DNA of 64,000 nt from Diaphorobacter limosus (GTDB lineage: Bacteria; Pseudomonadota; Gammaproteobacteria; Burkholderiales; Burkholderiaceae_C), in assembly GCF_033100095.1 (NCBI RefSeq), contig NZ_CP136921.1, positions 2,996,001-3,060,000 of the forward strand, read 5' to 3'. The position numbers and the translations under genes are program-made. Below the pieces are notes generated by a model. It saw only the letters and a list, made by a program, of their open reading frames with translations, did no database searches and was not told the origin of the DNA. Shown in pieces: positions 29,150-39,002 of the stretch (its first letter is position 1; each line of letters begins with the position of its first letter).

Positions 29150-30319
29150 TCAGAACGGCGCTATGCCGAGAATGGCCGCCGCCTGCAGCGCCACGGCGCG
29201 CACCGCCTCGGGCGTGGCGCCGGTCACGTTCAGGTGGCCCATCTTGCGCCCGCGTTTTGCGTCGCGCTTGCCGTACAGGCGCAGGTGGCAGCCGGGCAAG
29301 GCCAGTACCTGTTCCCAGGCCGGGGTGACGGGCGCATCGCCCTGGGCAAACCACAGGTCGCCCAGCAGGTTCAGCATGATGGTCGGGCTGTGCAGGCGCG
29401 GCTGCGTGAGCGGCAGGCCGGTCATGCAGCGCAGCTGCAGCTCGAACTGCGAGACGTCGCAGGCGTCCTGGCTGTAGTGGCCGCTGTTGTGCGGGCGCGG
29501 GGCGATCTCGTTGACCACCAGGCTGCCGTCCTGCAGCACGAAAAACTCGACGCACAGCACACCCACGTAGTGCAGGCCATCTGCTACTGATTTAGCAGCT
29601 GCCAGCGCTTGGGCGGCAAGCGCTGGCGGCAGATTTTGCTCATAAACCTCGGTCACGGCCAGAATGCCGCCCCGGTGCAGGTTGCGCTGCACCGGCAGGT
29701 GCACCATGGCGCCGTCACGGCCGCGCGCGACGATGACCGAGCATTCCTGCGCCAGCGGCAGCATTTTTTCGAGCACGCAGGGCACGCCGCCCAAGTCTTG
29801 CCAGGCGGCGGCCCGCTCGGCCGGCGTGGACACACGCGCCTGGCCCTTGCCGTCGTAGCCCATGCGCGCGGTTTTCAGGATGCCGGGCAGCAGGTCTGCG
29901 GGCACGGCCGCCATCTGCTCGGGCGATTCGATCAGCGCATGCGGCGCCACGGGCACGCCGCAGCGCACAAAGTGCGCCTTCTCGGCCGCGCGGTCCTGGG
30001 CAATGGCCACGGCGCTGCCTGCGGGCGACACGCGCCGCGTCTGCGCCAGCAGATCGAGCGCCGCGGCCGGCACGTTCTCGAACTCGGTGGTCACGGCGGC
30101 GCACAGGCGCGCCATCTCGGCCAGGCCCTGCGCGTCCTCGTAGCCGGTGCGGATATGGTGGTGACTCACCAGGCCGGCGGGGCTGGTGGGGTCGGCATCG
30201 AGCACGGCGGTGAAGTAGCCCATGGCCTGGGCCTCCTGCACGAACATGCGCCCGAGCTGCCCGCCGCCGAGCACGCCCAGCGTGGCGCCGGGCAGGATCA
30301 CGTCCTGATCGGCGCTCAT
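29150..30319 (-). CDS. purK: N5-carboxyaminoimidazole ribonucleotide synthase PurK
   Basis: PurK uses ATP and bicarbonate to carboxylate AIR, giving the substrate of PurE in purine synthesis. The 389-residue ATP-grasp enzyme shows [22 protein letters not shown], the GYDGKGQ loop, [20 protein letters not shown] residues ([16 protein letters not shown]) and the C-terminal domain. It lies between purE, overlapping by ATGA, and the Sua5 gene. Residues around 225-245 ([20 protein letters not shown]) come from an antisense copy of the dispersed repeat. Confidence 0.95.
   Translation of the reverse strand: MSADQDVILPGATLGVLGGGQLGRMFVQEAQAMGYFTAVLDADPTSPAGLVSHHHIRTGYEDAQGLAEMARLCAAVTTEFENVPAAALDLLAQTRRVSPAGSAVAIAQDRAAEKAHFVRCGVPVAPHALIESPEQMAAVPADLLPGILKTARMGYDGKGQARVSTPAERAAAWQDLGGVPCVLEKMLPLAQECSVIVARGRDGAMVHLPVQRNLHRGGILAVTEVYEQNLPPALAAQALAAAKSVADGLHYVGVLCVEFFVLQDGSLVVNEIAPRPHNSGHYSQDACDVSQFELQLRCMTGLPLTQPRLHSPTIMLNLLGDLWFAQGDAPVTPAWEQVLALPGCHLRLYGKRDAKRGRKMGHLNVTGATPEAVRAVALQAAAILGIAPF
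29582..29645 (+). repeat. Dispersed 60-bp repeat, copy 4, antisense within purK
   Basis: Perfect core GCGCTT-N7-AAGCGC flanked by AGCAGCTGCCA and TGGCGGCAGATTTTGCTCA. Runs opposite to purK yet keeps its frame open. Confidence 0.8.
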
Positions 30320-30813
30320 GCGGCCACCGGCGGCAGCGTCATGGCGCGCGCGGCGGCCGTCTGCTCGGCGCGGAAGGTCTCCAGCTTCTGGCGCAGCGCC
30401 GGGTCGTGGTTCGCCAGCAGGGCCACGGCAAACAGCGCCGCATTCGCCGCCCCGGCCGCGCCAATGGCAAAGGTGGCCACGGGCACGCCCTTGGGCATCT
30501 GCACGATGGAGTGCAGCGAATCCACCCCCTGCAGATGGCGGCTGGCCACAGGCACGCCCAACACCGGCACCACGGTCTTGGCGGCGATCATGCCCGGCAG
30601 ATGCGCCGCGCCGCCCGCGCCGGCGATGATGGCCTGCAGGCCGCGGCTGGCGGCACTCTCGGCGTAGCGGAACATGTCGTCGGGCATGCGGTGGGCCGAG
30701 ACCACCTGGGCCTCGTGCGCGACGCCGAACTGCTCGAGGATGGCTACCGCGTGCTGCATGGTGTCCCAGTCGCTGCTGGAGCCCATGACCACGCCGATCT
30801 GTATGGGGTTCAT
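30316..30813 (-). CDS. purE: N5-carboxyaminoimidazole ribonucleotide mutase PurE
   Basis: PurE (class I) rearranges N5-CAIR to CAIR in de novo purine synthesis. The 165-residue protein has the family's [12 protein letters not shown] phosphate loop, the catalytic-region [10 protein letters not shown] with the conserved His, and [11 protein letters not shown]. Its stop overlaps the purK start as ATGA, so this is a purE-purK unit read leftward. purC, a later step, lies 1.9 kb away on the same strand, with cnoX and a lipoprotein gene between them on the other strand. Confidence 0.95.
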   Translation of the reverse strand: MNPIQIGVVMGSSSDWDTMQHAVAILEQFGVAHEAQVVSAHRMPDDMFRYAESAASRGLQAIIAGAGGAAHLPGMIAAKTVVPVLGVPVASRHLQGVDSLHSIVQMPKGVPVATFAIGAAGAANAALFAVALLANHDPALRQKLETFRAEQTAAARAMTLPPVAA

Positions 30814-30978
30814 GTAAGGGATGGGCAGGTCACGCCCGCAAGGGGAAACCCGCGATTTTACGTTTTATGCCCGGACTGCGTTTGCCGGCCTGGCGCACCC
30901 CGGCGCCGGGAATATGTCCGAGAATCGCCGTTGACCTTGTTAACTCGCGCGCCGCCGCATCACCGGGATTGCCAACAC

Positions 30979-31887
30979 ATGATCGATGTCACCGTAGAAA
31001 ACTTTGAAGCCGAGGTGGTTGCCGCCTCCATGACCACGCCCGTGCTGGTGGACTTCTGGGCGCCCTGGTGCGGCCCCTGCAAGACGCTGGGCCCGGTGCT
31101 GGAGAAGCTGGAGGTGGCCTACGCCGGCCGCTTCACGCTGGCCAAGATCGACTCCGACCAGCAGCAGCAGCTGGCGGCGATGTTCGGCATCCGCAGCATT
31201 CCCACCTGCGTGCTGATGATGAACGGCCAGCCGGTGGACGGCTTCACCGGCGCCCTGCCCGAGGGCCAGCTGCGCGCCTTTCTGGACAAGCACCTGCCCA
31301 GCGCCGAGGAGTTGCAGGCCGAGGAGCAGGAGGAACAGGCCCAGGAGGCCCTGGCCGGCGGCGACACCGCGGGCGCGCTGGAGGCGCTGCAGCAGGCCGT
31401 GCTGACCGACCCGGCCAACGAAGAGGCGCGCTTTGACTACGTCAAACTGCTGCTGCAGCAGGGCCGCGAGGACGACGCCAAGGTGGCCTTCGCCCCGGTG
31501 ATCGCCAAGGCCGAGGGCTCGCGCCGCCTGGGCGCGCTCAAGGCCTGGATGGATGCTCTTGATTTTGTAACTGCAGGCGCTTATGGGGCGGGCGCTGGAG
31601 CCGAATTTGATGCAAAGATTGCCGCCAACAAGCGTGATTTCGAGGCGCGCTACGGCCGCGCCCGCTGGCTCATGGCCCAGCAGCGCTGGACGGACGCCAT
31701 GGACGAGCTGCTGGAAATCCTGATGCGCGACAAGGGCTGGAACGAGGAGGCCGCGCGCAAGACCTATATCGCCATCTTGGAGCTCATCGAGCCGCCCCGG
31801 GTCAAGGTCGCCGAGGGCCAGATCCCGCCCGAGGATCCGGTGCTGGCCAGCTACCGCCGGCGCCTGTCCAGCGTCGTGCTGAGTTGA
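30979..31887 (+). CDS. cnoX: Thioredoxin-fold co-chaperone CnoX (YbbN-like)
   Basis: CnoX-type proteins combine a thioredoxin domain with TPR helices and protect clients from oxidation before passing them to GroEL or DnaK. The 302-residue protein has an N-terminal thioredoxin domain with an intact redox motif WCGPCK (Cys31/Cys34), unlike E. coli CnoX, which lacks the classical pair. An acidic linker and TPR-like helices follow to the C terminus. Residues about 194-211 (FVTAGAYGAGAGAEFDAK) are encoded by a repeat copy. The ATG at 30979 gives the complete thioredoxin fold. It overlaps the next gene's start. Confidence 0.88.
   Translation: MIDVTVENFEAEVVAASMTTPVLVDFWAPWCGPCKTLGPVLEKLEVAYAGRFTLAKIDSDQQQQLAAMFGIRSIPTCVLMMNGQPVDGFTGALPEGQLRAFLDKHLPSAEELQAEEQEEQAQEALAGGDTAGALEALQQAVLTDPANEEARFDYVKLLLQQGREDDAKVAFAPVIAKAEGSRRLGALKAWMDALDFVTAGAYGAGAGAEFDAKIAANKRDFEARYGRARWLMAQQRWTDAMDELLEILMRDKGWNEEAARKTYIAILELIEPPRVKVAEGQIPPEDPVLASYRRRLSSVVLS
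31554..31617 (+). repeat. Dispersed 60-bp repeat, copy 5, in frame within cnoX
   Basis: TGCTCTTGATTTTGTAACTG, a diverged palindrome around GGCGCTTATGGGG, then GGAGCCGAATTTGATGCAAA. Sense to the gene, read in the same frame as the mtnN copy. Confidence 0.7.
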
Positions 31888-32705
31888 GCTGGCGCCGCCG
31901 CGCGTGGCTGGCGCTGGCGGCGCTGTTGGCCGGCTGCGCCAGCGTACCGCCGCCCGATGCCTTCATCACCGGCACCGTCATCGCGCGCGAGCGGCTCTAC
32001 ATCCCCCCTGACGCGGTGTTCGATGCCGCCCTGGTGGATGTCACGCAGGTGGGCGAGCCGCCCCTGGTGCTGGCGCGCCAGCGCATCGCCCCGGCCGGGC
32101 CGCTGCCCTATGAATTGCGCATCCCCTACCGCCAGGCGCTGATACAACCGCGGGGCCGCTATGAGGTGCATGCCGCGGTCACGCAGCAGGGGCGCCTGCT
32201 GCTGGACACGCCGGGCGTGCACCCGGTGCTGCTCAGCCCCGCGTTCCGCCATGTGGATGTGATCCTGGCGCGCCGGCCCTTGCAGGAGGCCACGCTGAAC
32301 GCCAGCGTACCCCTGCGCCAAACCTACTGGAAGCTGATCGAACTGGTGGATGGCGCCGACCTGGCAGCGCCGGCGGACGGGGCCGATGCCGCCCATCTGG
32401 TGCTGGCGCGCGACTCCGACCGGGCCATGGGCTCGGGCGGCTGCAACCGCTTCGCCGCGCGCTACCAGGTAGACGGGGGGCAGTTGCGCTTCGATGCCCT
32501 GGTGTCGGGCCTGCGCCTGTGCCTGCAGGACGGCACCAGCGAGCTGGCCTACCTCGAGCGGCTGGATGCGGTGCGTGCTTACTGGCAGCAGGGCCGCAGC
32601 CTGGAGCTGCGCGATCGGGCCGGCAAGCCCGTGCTGCGCTTCGTGGCCGAGGAACGCGGCGAGCCGCCGCCAGACGACGACGAGCCGCCGCTGCAGCCCT
32701 CGTGA
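31884..32705 (+). CDS. Lipoprotein with YbaY-like and META domains
   Basis: A 273-residue predicted lipoprotein with lipobox LLAGC at residues 14-18. Residues about 28-130 resemble the YbaY family (TVIARERLYIPPDAVFDAALVDVTQ...LPYELRIPYRQALIQPRGRYEVHAAV). Residues about 145-250 are a META/HslJ-like domain (TYWKLIELVDG..., MGSGGCNRFAARYQVDGGQLRFDAL). Both domains are found in envelope stress proteins of unclear function. The TTG start at 31884 overlaps the cnoX stop, so translation is coupled. No ATG is available near the signal peptide. Confidence 0.8.
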   Translation: MSWRRRAWLALAALLAGCASVPPPDAFITGTVIARERLYIPPDAVFDAALVDVTQVGEPPLVLARQRIAPAGPLPYELRIPYRQALIQPRGRYEVHAAVTQQGRLLLDTPGVHPVLLSPAFRHVDVILARRPLQEATLNASVPLRQTYWKLIELVDGADLAAPADGADAAHLVLARDSDRAMGSGGCNRFAARYQVDGGQLRFDALVSGLRLCLQDGTSELAYLERLDAVRAYWQQGRSLELRDRAGKPVLRFVAEERGEPPPDDDEPPLQPS

Positions 32706-32716
32706 TGCGGCCCTGG

Positions 32717-33637
32717 TCAGGCGGTGAGCCGCTGTAGCGCCTCGCGGTACTTGGCGGCGGTGTTTTCCACCACCTCGCGCGGCAGGCGCGGCGCGGGCGC
32801 GGTCTTGTCCCAGGGCTTGCCGCCCACCTGGGCCTGCTCCAGCCAGTCGCGCACGAACTGCTTGTCGTAGCTGGGCGGGTTCTCGCCTTTGGCCAGGGCG
32901 TCGGCGTAGCCCTCGACGGGCCAGTAGCGCGAGCTGTCGGGCGTCAGCACTTCGTCCATCAGCACCAGGCGGCCATTGCCGTCCAGGCCGAACTCGAACT
33001 TGGTGTCGGCAATGATCATGCCCTTTTCCAGGGCCATCGCGGCCGCGGCCTCGTACAGGCGGATGCTGATGTCGCGGATCTGCGTGGCCAGCTCCGGGCC
33101 CACCATCTCCACCGTGCGCTCGAAGGTGATGTTCTCGTCATGCTCGCCCACCGCAGCCTTGGCGGCGGGGGTGTAAATGCTGTGCGGTAGCCTGGCGGCG
33201 TTGGTCAGGCCGTCCGGCAGCGGCACGCCGCAGACCGAGCGCGACTGCTGGTATTCCTTCCAGCCGCTGCCGGCCAGGTAGCCGCGCACCACGGCCTCGA
33301 TGGGCAGGGGCTTGAGGCGCTGCACCAGCATGGAGCGGCCGCGCACCTGGGGTGCCTCGGCGGGCGTGACCACGCTCTCGGGTGCCTCGCCCGTCAGGTG
33401 GTTGGGCACGATATGCCCCAGCTTGTCAAACCAGAACAGCGCCATGCGCGTGAGCAGTTCGCCCTTGCCGGGAATCGGCTCGCCCATGATCACGTCAAAG
33501 GCCGAGAGCCGGTCGCTGGCCACCATCAGGATGCGGTCGTCCCCCACGGCGTAGTTGTCGCGCACCTTGCCGCGCGCCAGCAGCGGCAGCGAGGTCAGGG
33601 CGGAGGTGTGCAGGGCAGGGGTGCTGGGCTGGGTCAT
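32717..33637 (-). CDS. purC: Phosphoribosylaminoimidazole-succinocarboxamide synthase PurC
   Basis: PurC joins aspartate to CAIR using ATP in purine synthesis. The 306-residue product is of the longer (about 300 aa) type, with [13 protein letters not shown] near the N terminus, the [14 protein letters not shown] segment, [32 protein letters not shown], the family signature, and a helical C terminus. It converges on the YbaY-META gene with 11 bases between stops. Upstream are 300 bases shared with the hpf promoter region. Confidence 0.96.
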   Translation of the reverse strand: MTQPSTPALHTSALTSLPLLARGKVRDNYAVGDDRILMVASDRLSAFDVIMGEPIPGKGELLTRMALFWFDKLGHIVPNHLTGEAPESVVTPAEAPQVRGRSMLVQRLKPLPIEAVVRGYLAGSGWKEYQQSRSVCGVPLPDGLTNAARLPHSIYTPAAKAAVGEHDENITFERTVEMVGPELATQIRDISIRLYEAAAAMALEKGMIIADTKFEFGLDGNGRLVLMDEVLTPDSSRYWPVEGYADALAKGENPPSYDKQFVRDWLEQAQVGGKPWDKTAPAPRLPREVVENTAAKYREALQRLTA

Positions 33638-33941
33638 GTCGGTGGGGCAGGCGCGCGCAAAACGAATCGGCTGCGCCGACGGGCGCAGCGAAAGCGGCCC
33701 ATTCTAGCGGTGCGCCCGGGTTGCGCAGGCGGGCGCCGCGCGCAGGGGAAAGCCGGCCCATTGTGGAACATTTCTGCTGGTTTGACATTTGTTCCGCATA
33801 TCCCATATCCGCGGGCCAGGAAAGGCGTTGCGTTCCACGGCCGGCACGCGCATAGTGAATCCAGGGATGTGCGCATGCCATCCCCGGTCGCCCAGCTTCC
33901 AATCGGGTGGGCGGCATTGTTCAATTGAAGGAGGCTTGTCT
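33638..33941. other. Divergent intergenic region between purC and hpf
   Basis: A 304-base stretch with no gene. It holds a sigma-70-like promoter for hpf (33782-33809) and an inverted repeat GGAACA (33766-33771) / TGTTCC (33790-33795) spaced by 18 bases, which flanks the -35 element and could bind a regulator. Confidence 0.6.
33782..33809 (+). promoter_or_regulatory. Candidate sigma-70 promoter of hpf-ptsN-hprK
   Basis: A perfect TTGACA -35 (33782-33787), a 16-base spacer, and a weak CATATC -10 (33804-33809). It would give a leader of about 125 bases before hpf. Confidence 0.4.
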
Positions 33942-34292
33942 ATGAATTTGACGATCAGCGGTCATCATCTCGAAGTGACCCCGGCCTTGCGTAGCTATGT
34001 GACCACCAAGCTGGATCGCATCATTCGCCACTTCGACCAAGTGGTGGACGTGAAGGTACTACTGACCGTAGAGAAGCAAAAGGAGAAGGAAAAACGCCAG
34101 CGCGCGGAATGCACGCTGCATGTGAAAGGCAATGACCTGTTCGTGGAGAGCGCCCATTTCGACCTGTATGCGGCCATCGATGAACTGATGGACAAGCTCG
34201 ACCGCATGGTCGTGCGCCACAAGGATCGCCAGCAGGATCACCAGGCCGGCCTGCGCCGCGCCACGGCCCAGGCGGCCGCCGCGGCGTCCTGA
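33942..34292 (+). CDS. hpf: Ribosome hibernation-promoting factor
   Basis: HPF binds the 30S subunit in stationary phase and drives 100S dimer formation or 70S silencing. The 116-residue protein is the short form. The beta-alpha-beta-beta-beta-alpha fold is recognisable from [32 protein letters not shown] and the final helix [23 protein letters not shown], followed by a disordered Gln/Ala-rich tail. GAAGGAGG precedes the ATG. It lies before ptsN and hprK as in many beta-proteobacteria; rpoN, often its upstream neighbour, is not here. Confidence 0.95.
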   Translation: MNLTISGHHLEVTPALRSYVTTKLDRIIRHFDQVVDVKVLLTVEKQKEKEKRQRAECTLHVKGNDLFVESAHFDLYAAIDELMDKLDRMVVRHKDRQQDHQAGLRRATAQAAAAAS

Positions 34293-34345
34293 CAGCCGTG
34301 CCTGCCCTGGCCCGCGCCATCGCCCATGCGGCGGCTGGCGCAGCA

Positions 34346-34367
34346 ACCGCCCCCGTGGCGGTTTTTT
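34346..34367 (+). terminator. Intrinsic terminator after hpf
   Basis: ACCGCC (34346-34351), loop CCCGT, GGCGGT (34357-34362), then a T-run to 34367. It should limit read-through from hpf into ptsN. Confidence 0.85.
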
Positions 34368-34428
34368 GTTGCCGACAGATACACTTTCAGGGTTTCCGCT
34401 AGGCGTGCATAATCGTTACCTACTGACC

Positions 34429-34896
34429 ATGAATCGACTAGCTTCCATATTGCCTGCCGCACAAGTGCTCGTGAGCGTCGATGCCACCAGCAAGAAGCGT
34501 GCGTTCGAGGAGGCCGGGCTGCTGTTTGAGAGCCAGCACGGCCTGTCCCGGGCCCTGATCACCGACAGCCTGTTTGCCCGCGAGCGCCTGGGCTCCACCG
34601 GCCTGGGCCACGGCGTGGCTATTCCGCATGGCCGCATCAAGGGGCTCAAGTCGCCCATGGCGGCGGTGTTCCAGCTGGCGCATCCCATCGGCTTTGACGC
34701 CCCCGACGAACAACCTGTGGCGCTGCTGATCTTTCTGTTGGTGCCCGAGGCGGCGACGCAAAAGCACCTGGAAATCCTCTCCGAGATCGCCGAGCTGCTC
34801 AGCGACAGCGGCCTGCGCGAGCGCATGAAGGCCTGCACCGACGCCGCCAGCCTGCACGCCATGATCTCAGGCTGGCAGTCCGCCCAGGGCGGATGA
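34429..34896 (+). CDS. ptsN: Nitrogen PTS EIIA component PtsN
   Basis: EIIA-Ntr is the regulatory end of the nitrogen phosphotransferase chain and affects potassium transport, nitrogen and carbon balance. The 155-residue product has the phosphorylation site His67 in GVAIPHGR and the typical [27 protein letters not shown] core. The ATG at 34429 follows the family's start; no good ribosome site is visible. hprK follows 25 bases on. In E. coli PtsN interacts with TrkA, and a trkA-trkH pair lies further along this window. Confidence 0.94.
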   Translation: MNRLASILPAAQVLVSVDATSKKRAFEEAGLLFESQHGLSRALITDSLFARERLGSTGLGHGVAIPHGRIKGLKSPMAAVFQLAHPIGFDAPDEQPVALLIFLLVPEAATQKHLEILSEIAELLSDSGLRERMKACTDAASLHAMISGWQSAQGG

Positions 34897-34921
34897 GCCC
34901 GACACCCGCCCGCCAGCCGCC

Positions 34922-35878
34922 GTGAAACCCAACGTCGTCAGTGCCGATGCGCTCTTCGAGGAGTTCCGCGTCCTGCTGAAATGGCAGTGGATCGCCGGCC
35001 TGGGGGCATCGGAGCGGCGCTTCACCGAGGTCGCCGTGCGCGCCGCGCGCTCCAGCGCCGATCTGGTGGGCTACCTGAACTACATCCATCCCTATCGCAC
35101 GCAGGTGCTGGGCGAGCGCGAGATCGCCTACCTGACCAACGCCACGCCCGAGGACTGCGAACGCCGCATTGCGCGCATCGTCACGCTGGAGCCCCCGGTG
35201 CTGGTGCTGGCCGACGGCCAGCAGGCGCCGGACGAGCTGGTGTCGATGTGCGAGCGTGCGCAGATCCCGCTGTTTGCCACGCACGAGTCGGCGGCCTTCA
35301 TCATCGACGTGCTGCGCACCTACCTGTCCAAGCATTTCGCCGACCGCACCACCATGCATGGCGTGTTCATGGACATCCTGGGCCTGGGCGTGCTGATCAC
35401 GGGCGAATCCGGCCTGGGCAAAAGCGAGCTGGGGTTGGAGCTGATCTCGCGCGGCAATGGCCTGGTGGCCGACGATGCGGTGGATCTGTACCGCATCAAC
35501 CAGACCACCATCGAGGGCAAGTGCCCGGAGCTGCTGCAAAACCTGCTCGAGGTGCGCGGCATAGGCCTGCTGGACATCCGCGCCATCTTTGGCGAATCGG
35601 CCGTGCGCCGGCGCATGCGCCTGAAGCTCATCGTGCACCTCGTGCGCAAGGAGACCATGGAGCGCGACTACGAGCGCATGCCCTACGAGCCGCTCACCCA
35701 GGACGTGCTGGGCGTGCCCGTGCTCAAGGTGGTTGTGCAGGTGGTGGCCGGACGCAACATCGCCGTGCTGGTCGAGGCGGCGGTGCGCAATACCATCCTG
35801 CAGTTGCGCGGCATAGACACCTACCAGGAGTTCCTGGAGCGCCACCGCCGGGCCATGGAAAGCGGCAGCGGCGCCTGA
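34922..35878 (+). CDS. hprK: HPr kinase/phosphorylase
   Basis: HprK phosphorylates and dephosphorylates a regulatory serine of HPr-type proteins. The 318-residue protein has the Walker A motif GESGLGKS at residues 161-168 and the HprK signature [25 protein letters not shown]. It also has the catalytic His-containing [16 protein letters not shown] segment. GTG start. In beta-proteobacteria this gene sits with ptsN, as here, and likely tunes the partial PTS. Its stop abuts the fur stop with no bases between. Confidence 0.95.
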   Translation: MKPNVVSADALFEEFRVLLKWQWIAGLGASERRFTEVAVRAARSSADLVGYLNYIHPYRTQVLGEREIAYLTNATPEDCERRIARIVTLEPPVLVLADGQQAPDELVSMCERAQIPLFATHESAAFIIDVLRTYLSKHFADRTTMHGVFMDILGLGVLITGESGLGKSELGLELISRGNGLVADDAVDLYRINQTTIEGKCPELLQNLLEVRGIGLLDIRAIFGESAVRRRMRLKLIVHLVRKETMERDYERMPYEPLTQDVLGVPVLKVVVQVVAGRNIAVLVEAAVRNTILQLRGIDTYQEFLERHRRAMESGSGA

Positions 35879-36298
35879 TCAGCGTTTCTTCGCGCAGTCG
35901 GCGCATTGGCCGTACAGCGCCATCGAGTGGTCGTGGATCACCCAGCCCTTGTCCTTGGCGATCAGGTTCTGGCGCTTCTCGATCTCGGGGTCGTAGAACT
36001 CTTCCACCTTGCTGCAGACCGTGCACACGAAATGGTCGTGGTGCTGGCCCTCGTTGAGTTCGTAGATCGCCTTGCCGCTCTCAAAACTGCTGCGGATCAG
36101 GATGCCGGCCTGCTCGAACTGCGTCAGCACGCGGTACACCGTGGCCAGGCCGATGTCCGAGCGCTCGTCGAGCAGCACGCGGAACACGTCCTCGGCCGTC
36201 ATGTGGCGCTGCGTGCCCTTCTGGAAGATCTCCAGGATCTTCAGCCGTGGCAGGGTGGCCTTGAGGCCGGTGCTTTTGAGTTCGTCGATGTTCGTCAT
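35879..36298 (-). CDS. fur: Ferric uptake regulator Fur
   Basis: Fur is an iron-responsive dimeric repressor. The 139-residue protein has the N-terminal winged helix ([43 protein letters not shown]). The C-terminal metal and dimer domain has [10 protein letters not shown] and a final CADC for the structural zinc. It is divergent from bamE with a 98-base gap, the usual arrangement in this group. No clear Fur box could be picked out by eye in that gap. Confidence 0.96.
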   Translation of the reverse strand: MTNIDELKSTGLKATLPRLKILEIFQKGTQRHMTAEDVFRVLLDERSDIGLATVYRVLTQFEQAGILIRSSFESGKAIYELNEGQHHDHFVCTVCSKVEEFYDPEIEKRQNLIAKDKGWVIHDHSMALYGQCADCAKKR

Positions 36299-36396
36299 GA
36301 CAGGTTCTTTCTGGTGCCAGGGCGAAATCAGCTGGGAGAGCCCCGCGGGCTGTGCGCAAGGCCCCGGCCGCTACAATGGCCCGGATCATATCCCCT

Positions 36397-36957
36397 ATGC
36401 ATAGACCCATGTTTGCTCCCGCCTGTTGGGGCGCCCGCCGGGGCGCCATTGTGTTGTCGGCCCTGGGCCTGTGCACCGGCCTGGCCGGTTGCGCCGGCAC
36501 CGGCGAGCGCCTGGCCAGCATGGTCACGCCCTACAAGGTGGACGTGGTGCAGGGCAACTTCATCTCGCGCGAGCAGGTGCAGGCGCTGCAGCCCGGCATG
36601 GGGCGCCAGCAGGTGCGCGAGATCCTGGGCACGCCGCTGATGGTGAGTCTGTTCCATGGCGACCGCTGGGAATATGTGTTTACCCTGAAGCGCCCGGACG
36701 TGCCGGCGCAGACGCGCAAGCTCACCGTGTTCTTCAAGGACAACATGCTCGATCGTGTCGAGGGCGACGAGATGCCCTCCGAAGCCGAGTTCGTGGCCTC
36801 GCTCAGCTCCAGGCGGGCCCAGGCCAAGGTGCCGCCGCTCGAAGCCACCGAGGCCCAGCTGGAGCGCTTCCCCAAGGCCAAGCCGGCCTCGGCTGCCCCC
36901 GCGGCGCCCACGCCTGCCCCCGCCGCCAGCTACCCGCCGCTGGAATCGCGCCGCTGA
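36397..36957 (+). CDS. bamE: Outer membrane assembly lipoprotein BamE
   Basis: BamE (SmpA) is a lipoprotein of the BAM complex that inserts beta-barrel proteins. The product (186 residues from the chosen ATG) has a lipobox LAGC. The core YKVDVVQGNFISREQVQALQPGMGRQQVREILGTPLM and DRWEYVFTLKR is diagnostic. The C terminus is longer than in E. coli, with an Ala/Pro-rich tail. The start is uncertain between ATGs at 36376, 36397 and 36409; the earliest overlaps a TACAAT -10-like sequence. dapB follows after 60 bases. Confidence 0.92.
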   Translation: MHRPMFAPACWGARRGAIVLSALGLCTGLAGCAGTGERLASMVTPYKVDVVQGNFISREQVQALQPGMGRQQVREILGTPLMVSLFHGDRWEYVFTLKRPDVPAQTRKLTVFFKDNMLDRVEGDEMPSEAEFVASLSSRRAQAKVPPLEATEAQLERFPKAKPASAAPAAPTPAPAASYPPLESRR

Positions 36958-37017
36958 GTCGCGCGCCCGCGGCTGGCCTGGCCAGGCCAGTCCGATTTGT
37001 TTTGATTGCGAGCCGAC

Positions 37018-37842
37018 ATGACCTCTACCTCCTCTACCGCACAGCGCCGCGTGGCCGTCGCCGGCGCCTCCGGCCGCATGGGCCGCATGCTCATCGAGGC
37101 CATTTGCGCCAGCGATGACTGCCTGCTGGCCGGAGCCCTGGATCTGGCCGGCAGCCCCGCCGTGGGCCAGGACGCGGCGGCCTTCCTGGGCCGCGCCAGC
37201 GGTGTCGCCATTACCGCCGACCTGCGCGCGGGCCTGCAGAACGCCGACGTGCTGATCGACTTCACGCGCCCCGAGGGCACGCTGGCGCATGCCGCCATCT
37301 GTGCCGAGCTGGGCGTGCAGATGGTCATAGGCACGACGGGTTTCACCGATGCGCAGAAGGCCGAGCTGGACGCCGCCGCGCGCCGCGTGGCCATGGTGTT
37401 CGCGCCCAACATGAGCGTGGGGGTGAACGTCACGCTCAAGCTGCTGCAAATGGCGGCGCAGGCGCTGGATGCGGGCTACGACATCGAGATCATCGAGGCG
37501 CACCACAAGCACAAGGTGGATGCGCCCTCGGGCACGGCACTGAAGATGGGCGAGGTGATTGCCCAGGCCCAGGGCACGCTGCTGGCCGACCGCGCCGTGT
37601 ACGAGCGCTACGGCCACACCGGTGAGCGCAAGAGCGGCAGCATAGGCTTTGCCACCGTGCGCGGCGGCGACATCGTGGGCGACCACACGGTGCTGTTCGC
37701 CGGCACCGGCGAACGCGTGGAGATCACGCACAAGTCCAGCAGCCGCGCCGGCTACGCCCAGGGCAGCCTGCGCGCCGTGCGCTACCTGGCCGGACAACGT
37801 GCGGGCATGTTCGACATGTTCGACGTGCTGAACCTGAAGTAA
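37018..37842 (+). CDS. dapB: 4-hydroxy-tetrahydrodipicolinate reductase DapB
   Basis: DapB reduces the dihydrodipicolinate intermediate with NAD(P)H in lysine and diaminopimelate synthesis. The 274-residue protein begins with the [17 protein letters not shown] dinucleotide fold. It has [37 protein letters not shown], the catalytic [23 protein letters not shown] and the substrate-binding C-terminal domain. The ATG at 37018 is the family start. It is followed by an ExbB-like gene after six bases, so it leads an operon with exbB and exbD. Confidence 0.96.
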   Translation: MTSTSSTAQRRVAVAGASGRMGRMLIEAICASDDCLLAGALDLAGSPAVGQDAAAFLGRASGVAITADLRAGLQNADVLIDFTRPEGTLAHAAICAELGVQMVIGTTGFTDAQKAELDAAARRVAMVFAPNMSVGVNVTLKLLQMAAQALDAGYDIEIIEAHHKHKVDAPSGTALKMGEVIAQAQGTLLADRAVYERYGHTGERKSGSIGFATVRGGDIVGDHTVLFAGTGERVEITHKSSSRAGYAQGSLRAVRYLAGQRAGMFDMFDVLNLK

Positions 37843-37848
37843 GGGCAC

Positions 37849-38508
37849 ATGGACGGCCTGCACTGGTTGCGCCAGGGGGATGCGGTCACGCAGGCCACGG
37901 CGGCGCTGCTGCTGGTCATGTCGGTGGCCAGCTGGGTCGTCATCTTCTGGAAGCTGCGCCTGATGCGCCGCGCCCATGTGGACATGCCGCGCTGCACGGC
38001 CGCCTTCTGGCAGGCACCCACCCTGGCCACCGCGGCCGAGCGCCTGCCCGCCTTCGACCGCGAAGCGCTGATCCTGCCCCTGGTGCGCGCGGCGCAGCAG
38101 GTCGAAGCTGCCCAGGCCGGTGCCCTGGCCAGTCAGGGCAGCCTGTCGCAGCGCCTCACGCGCGTGCTGCGCGATGCGCTGCATGGCGTGCTGGGCCGGT
38201 TGCAATTCGGCCAGGTGCTGCTGGCCACCGTTGGCTCCACCGCGCCCTTCGTGGGCCTGCTGGGCACGGTGTGGGGCATCTACCACGCGCTCACGGCGCT
38301 CACCGGGGCCGAGCAGATCAGCATAGAGCGCCTGGCCGGCCCCGTGGGCGAGGCGCTGATCATGACCGCAGCCGGCCTGACGGTGGCCATCCCCGCCGTG
38401 CTGGCCTACAACTGGTTCGGCCGCGTCAGCGCCCGCATCGAGGCCGACCTGGAGGGCTTCGCGCGCGACCTGCGCGAGCTGCTCGTCGATACCGACCCGC
38501 CCAACTAA
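37849..38508 (+). CDS. exbB: MotA/TolQ/ExbB-family proton channel protein
   Basis: An inner-membrane component that uses the proton gradient to energise TonB- or TolA-type proteins. The 219-residue product has three transmembrane helices (about residues 15-37, 120-145 and 160-185). It carries the conserved TVGSTAPFVGLLGTVWGIYHAL and EALIMTAAGLTVAIPAVLAYNWF segments. ExbD follows ten bases later. No tonB is nearby, so whether this is ExbB or TolQ rests on size and the ExbD partner. Confidence 0.9.
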   Translation: MDGLHWLRQGDAVTQATAALLLVMSVASWVVIFWKLRLMRRAHVDMPRCTAAFWQAPTLATAAERLPAFDREALILPLVRAAQQVEAAQAGALASQGSLSQRLTRVLRDALHGVLGRLQFGQVLLATVGSTAPFVGLLGTVWGIYHALTALTGAEQISIERLAGPVGEALIMTAAGLTVAIPAVLAYNWFGRVSARIEADLEGFARDLRELLVDTDPPN

Positions 38509-38517
38509 CGGCACGCC

Positions 38518-38940
38518 ATGGCATTCGGCCGCCTGGAGCGCACCAAGGGCGCGGAGCCCATGAGCGACATCAACGTGACCCCGCTGGTGGACGTGATGCT
38601 GGTGCTGGTGGTGATCTTCATCCTCACCGCGCCGCTGCTGGCCAGCAGCATCCGCCTGCAACTGCCGCGCGCCGAGGGCGCCCAGGGCGGCACGCCGGAG
38701 CATGCGGTATCGCTGGCGGTCGATGCCGCCGGCCAGGTCTATCTGGACGAAGCGCCGGTGGACGCCGCCACCCTGGCCCAGCGCCTGCGGCAGATCGCCA
38801 ACCAGCGCCCCGACACCGAGGTTCAGCTGCGCGCCGACCGCAGCGTGCCCTATGGGCGTGTGGTCGAGGTCATGGATGCGGCGCAGGCGGCCGGCCTGAC
38901 GCGCATGGGTTTCGTGGCCCAGCCATCAACTCAAAAATAA
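38518..38940 (+). CDS. exbD: ExbD/TolR-family biopolymer transport protein
   Basis: The partner of ExbB. The 140-residue protein has a single transmembrane helix (about residues 23-43) with the conserved Asp in VDVMLVLVVIFILTAP, and a periplasmic domain ending in the TolR/ExbD fold (VPYGRVVEVMDAAQAAGLTRMGFV). The last codons and the TAA stop fall inside a copy of the dispersed repeat (CCATCAACTCAAAAATAA), so the true ancestral C terminus may have been slightly different. Confidence 0.92.
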   Translation: MAFGRLERTKGAEPMSDINVTPLVDVMLVLVVIFILTAPLLASSIRLQLPRAEGAQGGTPEHAVSLAVDAAGQVYLDEAPVDAATLAQRLRQIANQRPDTEVQLRADRSVPYGRVVEVMDAAQAAGLTRMGFVAQPSTQK

Positions 38941-38984
38941 GAGCGTCTGGCGCTTGCTGTACGGGCGTTATAGGCCAAACAACT
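38925..38984 (+). repeat. Dispersed 60-bp repeat, copy 6, at the 3' end of exbD
   Basis: ATCAACTCAAAAATAAGAGC, GGCGCTT-N7-GGGCGTT core, then TAGGCCAAACAACT. Same orientation and same stop-codon position (AAATAA) as copy 2 after mtnN. Confidence 0.75.
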
Positions 38985-39002
38985 CCCAATTCAGGCATCT
39001 CC

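Noticed and set aside
33763..33778. Possible sigma-54 promoter (TGGAAC...TGCT) before hpf
   Set aside because: The GG to GC spacing is nine rather than ten bases and the -24 box is poor; the TTGACA element nearby is better.
36372..36377. TACAAT as the bamE promoter -10
   Set aside because: No acceptable -35 at 16-18 bases upstream; it may still act but cannot be supported.
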